Below, in pieces: positions 1 to 7,450 of a stretch of DNA of 64,000 bases. A program made the translations under genes and the position numbers. The notes below the pieces were generated by a model. The model did not search any database, was not told the origin of the DNA, and worked only from the letters and a program-made list of their open reading frames with translations. This DNA is from Closterium sp. NIES-65 (taxonomy: Eukaryota > Streptophyta > Zygnematophyceae > Desmidiales > Closteriaceae): contig CANXME010002650.1 of NCBI GenBank assembly GCA_948144175.1, forward strand, positions 1 to 64,000. Reading direction: 5' to 3'. The first letter of the stretch is position 1. Every line of letters starts with the position of its first letter.

Positions 1-112
1 GCGCTCAGATCTCGCATAGTACACGGAATCAAGTGGTCTCACTCAAATAGAAAGTAGGAAATATATTCATCTAGTGAACGTAAGGGTTTGAAAAGTAACT
101 AACGCATATGTG
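1..112 (-). repeat. Satellite fragment, left palindrome arm
   Basis: Reverse-orientation satellite, the exact mirror of 7451-7562. It ends at the TSD beside the left miniature LTR element. Confidence 0.9.
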
Positions 113-485
113 TGTCAGAATCCCAGCCACTAGACCACTGGGATAAAAGGGCTTGTTTCAGTAGCGGGTCAGTGCGCCGATAACCCCCCAGGCGAACGCG
201 CCTGTAACCCTCTCCAGGATCAATCGGGCATCCACAGTGCAGATCTACTGACACCCCCCACAATGGGAGGCCCAGGACTAAGCACAGCGGCAACGGCCTA
301 CATGTGCATACACGGGAATCGAACCCGAGACCGCTCTGATACCATGTCAGAATCCCAGCCACTAGACCACTGGGATAAAAGGGCTTGTTTCAGTAGCTGG
401 TCAGTGCGCCCATAACCCCCCAGGCGAACGCGCCTGTAACCCTCTCCAGGATCAATCGGGCATCCACAGTGCAGATCTACTGACA
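113..485 (-). mobile_element. Miniature LTR element (TRIM-like), left mirror copy
   Basis: This is the reverse-strand mirror of the element at 7076-7450, with LTRs at about 345-485 (5') and 113-253 (3'). It is two bases shorter than the right copy, having lost one G in the T-arm-like stem and one G in the polypurine run. The tRNA-like B box is at 315-325 and the A box starts at about 369 on the minus strand. The same satellite bases flank it, as expected for a mirrored copy rather than a second insertion. See the right copy for the full description. Confidence 0.85.
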
Positions 486-1671
486 ATGTGTAGAGAAAAT
501 TGTGCATCGGCCAGTCTGGCCGGCATTTCGCACTTATAGTGCAACTAGGGCCAAGGAGAACGGAAACGCTCATTTCTCAAAAAGTAGAGGGAATCTAGCG
601 GTCTCACTCGATCAGAAGGTGGAAAATATATAAATCTGGTGAGCTAATAAGGTTCGAAAGGAATCTAATGCATATGTATATGGAAAATGGTGCATTGGCC
701 AGGTCGGTCAGTATGGGAACTTAGAGTCCAAATGCCAGGGAGAACGGAAGCGCTCAGATCTCGCATAGTACATGGAATCTAGTGGTCTCACTCAAAAAGA
801 AGGTAGGAAATAAATTCATCTAGTGAACGTAAGGGTTTGAAAGGTAACTAACGCACATGTGTAGAGAAAATGGTGCATCGGCCAGTCTGGCCGGCATTTC
901 GCACTTATAGTGCAAGTAGGGCCAAGGAGAACGGAAACGCTCATTTCTCAAAAAGTAAAGGGAATCTAGCGGTCTCACTCGATCAGAAGGTGGGAAATAT
1001 ATAAATCTAGTGAGCTAATAAGGTTCGAAAGGAATCTAATGCATATGTATATGGAAAATGGTGCATTGGCCAGGTCGGTCAGTATGGGAACTTAGAGTGC
1101 AAATGCCAGGGAGAACGGAAGCGCTCAGATCTGGCATAGTACACGGAATCTAGTGGTCTCACTCAAATAGAAGGTAGGAAATATATTCATCTAGTGAACG
1201 TAAGGGTTTGAAAGGTAACTAACGCACATGTGTAGAGAAAATGGTGCATCGGCCAGTCTGGCCGGCATTTCGCACTTATAGTGCAACTAGGGCCAAGGAG
1301 AACGGAAACGCTCATTTCTCAAAAAGTAATGGGAATCTAGCGGTCTCACTCGATCAGAAGGTGGGAAATACATAAATGTAGGGAGCTAATAAGGTTCGAA
1401 AGGAATCTAATGCATATGTATATGAAAAATGGTGCACTGGCCAGGTCGGTCTGTATGGGAACTTAGAGTGCAAATGCCACGGAGAACGGAAGCGCTCAGA
1501 TCTCGCATAGTACACGGAATCTAGTGGTCTCACTCAAATAGAATGTAGGAAATATATTCATCTAGCGAACATAAGGGTTTGAAAGGTAACTAACGCACAT
1601 GTGTAGAGAAAATGGTGCATCGGCCAGTCTGGCCGGCATTTCGCACTTATAGTGCAAGTAGGGCCAAGGAG
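486..1671 (-). repeat. Satellite array, left palindrome arm
   Basis: About three 371-bp satellite units in reverse orientation, mirroring 5890-7075. It is bounded by the miniature LTR element on the left and the copia 3' LTR on the right. Nothing else is seen in it. Confidence 0.9.
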
Positions 1672-1802
1672 TGAGAAAGAAGTGAACAGGGGAGAATGAA
1701 CTAGCTGTGAAAAGAGTACAAGTAGGAAACCCTAGAATTGTGTACCCCCTATAGGCTAACCCACTGTAGCCTACACAAGCATAACATATATAATGTTTGA
1801 CA
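1672..1802 (-). repeat. Copia 3' LTR (left arm)
   Basis: 131-bp LTR beginning TGTCAAACATTATATATG on the minus strand and ending at satellite DNA. Mirror of 5759-5889. It differs at about a dozen sites from the element 1 LTR. Confidence 0.85.
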
Positions 1803-2008
1803 CACCCCCATAGGCAAAGTGGGGGAGAACAAGAAGTCACAAGACTAGTCAAGCAAAGCAAAGCAAGCTCAGGGTGGATCACAAAGTCACCACACAGTCC
1901 GAGCACAAGAGCAGGGCCAGAGGCCAGTTCACATGCAGGAGTACAGTCATATATATAAAACTAGACAAGCAAGAGCAGGTATATATATATGTCACAGTAC
2001 AAGTGAAG

Positions 2009-3780
2009 TCAAGAGGAGAGCAAGTGAGGCAAGACAGGCACAAGACCCAGCTGGGTGCAAAAGCGCTGATGGTCACAAGGCGCGAGTGCCTTGGTGAACA
2101 CATCAGCAGTGTTGGCCTCAGAGGCCACGTACGCAAGTCGCAACTAACCACGCTGCTGCAGCTCACGAGCAAGGAAGTAGCGGAGAGCAATGTGCTTCGT
2201 TCTGTGCTCCAAGCGCTGCTCTCGACACAAGGCCAGCATGGCCTTGTTGTCTACGTACAGCACTGGAGGAGAACGAGGCGGCTCTCCAAGGTCAGTCAGC
2301 AGGTAGGTGAGCCAGCGAAGCTCCTGTGCAGCCATGGCCCCGGCGTAGATCTCAGCCTCACAACTGGAGCTGAGAACCGAGGACGAACGAGTAGACCGCC
2401 ACGAGACAGAGCCGGAACCAACGCTGAAGGTGTAACCCTGTGACGACCGCTGCGTAGCCTGGTCGTCAGCCCAAGAAGCGTCCGCGTGGCCGGTAAGGAC
2501 CACTGGACTCCGCCCTCCAAGCACTAGCCCCATGCCCGACGTACTGCACAGGTAGCGCAATACCCTCTTCGCTGCAGCCATGTGCTCCGGTCTGTGTCTC
2601 CCAGGAGCAACATAGCGTGCAAGAATGCTCAGAGGGTATGCAAGGTCAGGTCGTGTGCAGGTCATCAGGTACATGAGGCAGCCAACAAGCTCTGCATATG
2701 GACCACTCGACTCTACGGACTCATCTGAAGGCAGAGCTGAGAGTGAGTGGCGAGTAGGCAGAGGAGTGGCCTGAGGCGAGGAGTACGTGAAGCCGAAGCG
2801 CTGAAGGACCTGCTGCACCATGTGTGACTGAGTCAAGGTAATGGTGCGGCGTGCTCTGTCTCGAGTGATCTGCAAGCCAAGGTAGCTGCGCAGTTCACCC
2901 AGGTCTGTGCACGTGTGTCTCTTCAGCAGCTCGGACTTCACGTAGGCGAGTCCAGCAGTGTCCGCTATGGCAAAGACCAAGTCGTCGACGTACACGAGGA
3001 TGTAGAACGGCGGCAGGGAAGTGTCGGTGCGAAGAAACAGCGACGGGTCAGCAGAAGAAGGAGCAAACCCAAGAGCCGCAAGCGTAGTCCTCAGTGTGTC
3101 GTGCCACTCACGCGGTGCCTGGCGGAGACCGTAGACTGGCCGTCGGAGGCTCCACTGGGTGCCAGGAGGGAAAGTCCCAGTGAAGCCAGGTGGACGGCGA
3201 AGCCAGATCTCCTCGTGCAGGCTACCCTGCAAGAACGCAGTGCTGAAGTCGAGAGAGTGAAGCTCGTAGTCGCGCTGAGCGGCTATGTGCAGCAGCACCC
3301 GAAGAGTAGTCATCTTCGGGGTGGGAGAGAAGGTCTGAAAGTAGTCAACTCCCTGCCGCTAACTGAAGCCACGAGCAACGTACCGTGCCTTGAAGACAGG
3401 TGGAGAGCCCGGCGGCCGCTTCACCCTGAAGATCCACATGCCACTGACGATGTTCGCCCCAGGAGGGGGAACCGCGTCAACGTAGGTGCCTGTGGACTTC
3501 CAGGAAGCCATCTCTGCATCCATAGCTGCCTGCCACTGAGAGGAGTAGGGACCCTCTACGGTCTCCGCGTAAGAACGCGGAGTCGGGATGTCTAGTGCAT
3601 CCGGGTCTCCCTCAGGGGCAAGCAGTACAGACGCGAGATGAGGTGAAGCAGCCACTAGACACTGTAACTCCTCCTGCCTGTCCTCTGGGACGTCCGTGCC
3701 AAGAGCACACTCACCCCCGACGGACGGAGGACAGACAGACGCAGACTGAGCAACAAGACTAGCAGCGTAGTCGAGACGAC
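2009..3780 (-). pseudogene. Copia pol fragment (RT-RNase H), left arm
   Basis: Minus-strand reading frame homologous to the C-terminal third of the copia polyprotein, from just before the RT through RNase H. Two in-frame TAG codons break it (3359-3361 and 2144-2146), each where related elements have CAG (Gln). The YVDD catalytic motif and the RNase H DNK motif are still present. There is no start codon of its own, because the frame is truncated at the palindrome centre. It is not expected to give a functional enzyme and is identical to the right-arm copy. Confidence 0.9.
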
Positions 3781-5552
3781 GTCGTCTCGACTACGCTGCT
3801 AGTCTTGTTGCTCAGTCTGCGTCTGTCTGTCCTCCGTCCGTCGGGGGTGAGTGTGCTCTTGGCACGGACGTCCCAGAGGACAGGCAGGAGGAGTTACAGT
3901 GTCTAGTGGCTGCTTCACCTCATCTCGCGTCTGTACTGCTTGCCCCTGAGGGAGACCCGGATGCACTAGACATCCCGACTCCGCGTTCTTACGCGGAGAC
4001 CGTAGAGGGTCCCTACTCCTCTCAGTGGCAGGCAGCTATGGATGCAGAGATGGCTTCCTGGAAGTCCACAGGCACCTACGTTGACGCGGTTCCCCCTCCT
4101 GGGGCGAACATCGTCAGTGGCATGTGGATCTTCAGGGTGAAGCGGCCGCCGGGCTCTCCACCTGTCTTCAAGGCACGGTACGTTGCTCGTGGCTTCAGTT
4201 AGCGGCAGGGAGTTGACTACTTTCAGACCTTCTCTCCCACCCCGAAGATGACTACTCTTCGGGTGCTGCTGCACATAGCCGCTCAGCGCGACTACGAGCT
4301 TCACTCTCTCGACTTCAGCACTGCGTTCTTGCAGGGTAGCCTGCACGAGGAGATCTGGCTTCGCCGTCCACCTGGCTTCACTGGGACTTTCCCTCCTGGC
4401 ACCCAGTGGAGCCTCCGACGGCCAGTCTACGGTCTCCGCCAGGCACCGCGTGAGTGGCACGACACACTGAGGACTACGCTTGCGGCTCTTGGGTTTGCTC
4501 CTTCTTCTGCTGACCCGTCGCTGTTTCTTCGCACCGACACTTCCCTGCCGCCGTTCTACATCCTCGTGTACGTCGACGACTTGGTCTTTGCCATAGCGGA
4601 CACTGCTGGACTCGCCTACGTGAAGTCCGAGCTGCTGAAGAGACACACGTGCACAGACCTGGGTGAACTGCGCAGCTACCTTGGCTTGCAGATCACTCGA
4701 GACAGAGCACGCCGCACCATTACCTTGACTCAGTCACACATGGTGCAGCAGGTCCTTCAGCGCTTCGGCTTCACGTACTCCTCGCCTCAGGCCACTCCTC
4801 TGCCTACTCGCCACTCACTCTCAGCTCTGCCTTCAGATGAGTCCGTAGAGTCGAGTGGTCCATATGCAGAGCTTGTTGGCTGCCTCATGTACCTGATGAC
4901 CTGCACACGACCTGACCTTGCATACCCTCTGAGCATTCTTGCACGCTATGTTGCTCCTGGGAGACACAGACCGGAGCACATGGCTGCAGCGAAGAGGGTA
5001 TTGCGCTACCTGTGCAGTACGTCGGGCATGGGGCTAGTGCTTGGAGGGCGGAGTCCAGTGGTCCTTACCGGCCACGCGGACGCTTCTTGGGCTGACGACC
5101 AGGCTACGCAGCGGTCGTCACAGGGTTACACCTTCAGCGTTGGTTCCGGCTCTGTCTCGTGGCGGTCTACTCGTTCGTCCTCGGTTCTCAGCTCCAGTTG
5201 TGAGGCTGAGATCTACGCCGGGGCCATGGCTGCACAGGAGCTTCGCTGGCTCACCTACCTGCTGACTGACCTTGGAGAGCCGCCTCGTTCTCCTCCAGTG
5301 CTGTACGTAGACAACAAGGCCATGCTGGCCTTGTGTCGAGAGCAGCGCTTGGAGCACAGAACGAAGCACATTGCTCTCCGCTACTTCCTTGCTCGTGAGC
5401 TGCAGCAGCGTGGTTAGTTGCGACTTGCGTACGTGGCCTCTGAGGCCAACACTGCTGATGTGTTCACCAAGGCACTCGCGCCTTGTGACCATCAGCGCTT
5501 TTGCACCCAGCTGGGTCTTGTGCCTGTCTTGCCTCACTTGCTCTCCTCTTGA
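3781..5552 (+). pseudogene. Copia pol fragment (RT-RNase H), right arm
   Basis: One reading frame from the palindrome centre to the normal polyprotein stop at 5550-5552, broken by TAG at 4200-4202 and 5415-5417. Both stops replace a CAG glutamine codon found in elements 1-3. The first follows the ARGFS motif of the RT and the second lies near the end of RNase H. RT palm motifs are visible: LDFSTAFLQ with one catalytic Asp, and YVDD at 4569-4580. RNase H residues are visible in GHADASW, CEAEIYAG and YVDNKAM. Truncation plus two stops make it non-functional. C-to-T change at CAG fits deamination of methylated CHG sites, which is an inference. Confidence 0.92.
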
Positions 5553-5758
5553 CTTCACTTGTACTGTGACATATATATATACCTGCTCTTGCTTGTCTAG
5601 TTTTATATATATGACTGTACTCCTGCATGTGAACTGGCCTCTGGCCCTGCTCTTGTGCTCGGACTGTGTGGTGACTTTGTGATCCACCCTGAGCTTGCTT
5701 TGCTTTGCTTGACTAGTCTTGTGACTTCTTGTTCTCCCCCACTTTGCCTATGGGGGTG

Positions 5759-5889
5759 TGTCAAACATTATATATGTTATGCTTGTGTAGGCTACAGTGG
5801 GTTAGCCTATAGGGGGTACACAATTCTAGGGTTTCCTACTTGTACTCTTTTCACAGCTAGTTCATTCTCCCCTGTTCACTTCTTTCTCA
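5759..5889 (+). repeat. Copia 3' LTR (right arm)
   Basis: 131-bp LTR starting TGTCAAAC after a short purine stretch (ATGGGGGTG) and ending TTTCTCA next to satellite sequence. It is the same family as the element 1 LTRs but differs at about a dozen positions, so it is an older or separate lineage. Confidence 0.85.
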
Positions 5890-7075
5890 CTCCTTGGCCC
5901 TACTTGCACTATAAGTGCGAAATGCCGGCCAGACTGGCCGATGCACCATTTTCTCTACACATGTGCGTTAGTTACCTTTCAAACCCTTATGTTCGCTAGA
6001 TGAATATATTTCCTACATTCTATTTGAGTGAGACCACTAGATTCCGTGTACTATGCGAGATCTGAGCGCTTCCGTTCTCCGTGGCATTTGCACTCTAAGT
6101 TCCCATACAGACCGACCTGGCCAGTGCACCATTTTTCATATACATATGCATTAGATTCCTTTCGAACCTTATTAGCTCCCTACATTTATGTATTTCCCAC
6201 CTTCTGATCGAGTGAGACCGCTAGATTCCCATTACTTTTTGAGAAATGAGCGTTTCCGTTCTCCTTGGCCCTAGTTGCACTATAAGTGCGAAATGCCGGC
6301 CAGACTGGCCGATGCACCATTTTCTCTACACATGTGCGTTAGTTACCTTTCAAACCCTTACGTTCACTAGATGAATATATTTCCTACCTTCTATTTGAGT
6401 GAGACCACTAGATTCCGTGTACTATGCCAGATCTGAGCGCTTCCGTTCTCCCTGGCATTTGCACTCTAAGTTCCCATACTGACCGACCTGGCCAATGCAC
6501 CATTTTCCATATACATATGCATTAGATTCCTTTCGAACCTTATTAGCTCACTAGATTTATATATTTCCCACCTTCTGATCGAGTGAGACCGCTAGATTCC
6601 CTTTACTTTTTGAGAAATGAGCGTTTCCGTTCTCCTTGGCCCTACTTGCACTATAAGTGCGAAATGCCGGCCAGACTGGCCGATGCACCATTTTCTCTAC
6701 ACATGTGCGTTAGTTACCTTTCAAACCCTTACGTTCACTAGATGAATTTATTTCCTACCTTCTTTTTGAGTGAGACCACTAGATTCCATGTACTATGCGA
6801 GATCTGAGCGCTTCCGTTCTCCCTGGCATTTGGACTCTAAGTTCCCATACTGACCGACCTGGCCAATGCACCATTTTCCATATACATATGCATTAGATTC
6901 CTTTCGAACCTTATTAGCTCACCAGATTTATATATTTTCCACCTTCTGATCGAGTGAGACCGCTAGATTCCCTCTACTTTTTGAGAAATGAGCGTTTCCG
7001 TTCTCCTTGGCCCTAGTTGCACTATAAGTGCGAAATGCCGGCCAGACTGGCCGATGCACAATTTTCTCTACACAT
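5890..7075 (+). repeat. Satellite array, right palindrome arm
   Basis: About three forward-orientation 371-bp satellite units between the truncated copia LTR and the miniature LTR element. It ends with the TSD CACAT at 7071-7075. Confidence 0.93.
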
Positions 7076-7216
7076 TGTCAGTAGATCTGCACTGTGGATG
7101 CCCGATTGATCCTGGAGAGGGTTACAGGCGCGTTCGCCTGGGGGGTTATGGGCGCACTGACCAGCTACTGAAACAAGCCCTTTTATCCCAGTGGTCTAGT
7201 GGCTGGGATTCTGACA
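7076..7216 (+). repeat. Miniature element 5' LTR
   Basis: 141 bp with TGTCAG/CTGACA inverted ends. It contains a hairpin AGGCG-CGTT-CGCCT, a TTTT at 7181-7184 and the A-box-like TGGTCTAGTGG at 7192-7202. It differs from the 3' LTR at ATGGGC/ATCGGC and ACCAGC/ACCCGC. Confidence 0.92.
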
Positions 7217-7256
7217 TGGTATCAGAGCGGTCTCGGGTTCGATTCCCGGTGTATGC
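7185..7256 (+). promoter_or_regulatory. tRNA-Glu-like Pol III promoter (A and B boxes)
   Basis: The A box TGGTCTAGTGG (7192-7202) and B box GGTTCGATTCC (7236-7246) start 44 bp apart, the spacing of a tRNA gene. The D arm can pair GTCT with GGAT, including the U13-G22 pair typical of tRNA-Glu. A five-pair stem TCTGA/TCAGA with a seven-base loop (7210-7226) sits where an anticodon arm would be. The T arm TCGGG/CCCGG pairs fully, counting one G-U. The acceptor strands do not pair, and the anticodon-like loop does not keep the usual tRNA register. It therefore cannot be a working tRNA; it looks like a tRNA-derived internal promoter. In the 3' LTR the A box recurs without a B box. Confidence 0.72.
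7217..7228 (+). promoter_or_regulatory. Primer-binding site, initiator tRNA-Met type
   Basis: TGGTATCAGAGC starts immediately after the 5' LTR. It is the complement of the 3' end of plant-type initiator tRNA-Met, the usual copia primer. It is also the right half of the anticodon-arm-like stem of the overlapping tRNA-like structure. Confidence 0.88.
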
Positions 7257-7309
7257 ACATGTAGGCCGTTGCCGCTGTGCTTAGTCCTGGGCCTCCCATT
7301 GTGGGGGGG

Positions 7310-7450
7310 TGTCAGTAGATCTGCACTGTGGATGCCCGATTGATCCTGGAGAGGGTTACAGGCGCGTTCGCCTGGGGGGTTATCGGCGCACTGACCCGCT
7401 ACTGAAACAAGCCCTTTTATCCCAGTGGTCTAGTGGCTGGGATTCTGACA
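7310..7450 (+). repeat. Miniature element 3' LTR
   Basis: 141 bp, preceded by a polypurine run of seven G (7303-7309). It ends CTGACA and is followed by the TSD CACAT. Confidence 0.92.
7415..7418 (+). terminator. Candidate Pol III terminator in the 3' LTR
   Basis: This TTTT is the first run of four T downstream of the A and B boxes. A Pol III transcript from the 5' LTR would end here, about 235-245 nt long. The homologous TTTT in the 5' LTR (7181-7184) lies just upstream of the A box and so does not block the transcript. Confidence 0.45.

Larger units (their letters stand above)
1672..3780 (-). mobile_element. Truncated copia element, left palindrome arm
   Basis: 3' half of a copia element related to element 1: RT, RNase H, 3' UTR and one LTR. 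It is cut off at the palindrome centre, so gag, protease, integrase and the 5' LTR are missing. It is an exact mirror of 3781-5889. Confidence 0.9.
3781..5889 (+). mobile_element. Truncated copia element, right palindrome arm
   Basis: 3' half of a copia element: the pol C-terminus, an AT-rich 3' UTR, and an LTR ending at the satellite CTCCTTGGCCCTAC. The break falls inside the linker upstream of the RT. It corresponds to about position 37066 of element 1. No 5' LTR is present, so the TSD cannot be tested. Confidence 0.9.
7076..7450 (+). mobile_element. 375-bp miniature LTR retrotransposon (TRIM-like) with tRNA-like promoter
   Basis: Two 141-bp LTRs (7076-7216 and 7310-7450) begin TGTCAG and end CTGACA, and differ at two sites. 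A perfect initiator-Met primer-binding site follows the 5' LTR directly, and a run of seven G precedes the 3' LTR. The 5-bp repeat CACAT flanks the element (7071-7075 and 7451-7455) inside satellite DNA. The internal region is only 93 bp and holds no protein domain, so the element must be non-autonomous. Its termini, primer site and TSD length match the copia elements nearby, which could supply the enzymes (inference). A tRNA-Glu-like sequence spans the LTR/internal junction. Known TRIM classes include Cassandra, with a 5S rRNA promoter; I know of no tRNA-Glu counterpart. Confidence 0.9.

Noticed and set aside
7076-7216. Hammerhead ribozyme (retrozyme) in the miniature LTR
   Set aside because: A GAAA occurs at CTACTGAAAC, but no CTGATGA core is present in the LTR, so the catalytic core cannot be built.
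7185-7256. Functional tRNA-Glu gene
   Set aside because: The acceptor strands ATCCCAG and TGTATGC do not pair, no canonical anticodon loop with U33 is present, and the segment overlaps an LTR end and primer site.
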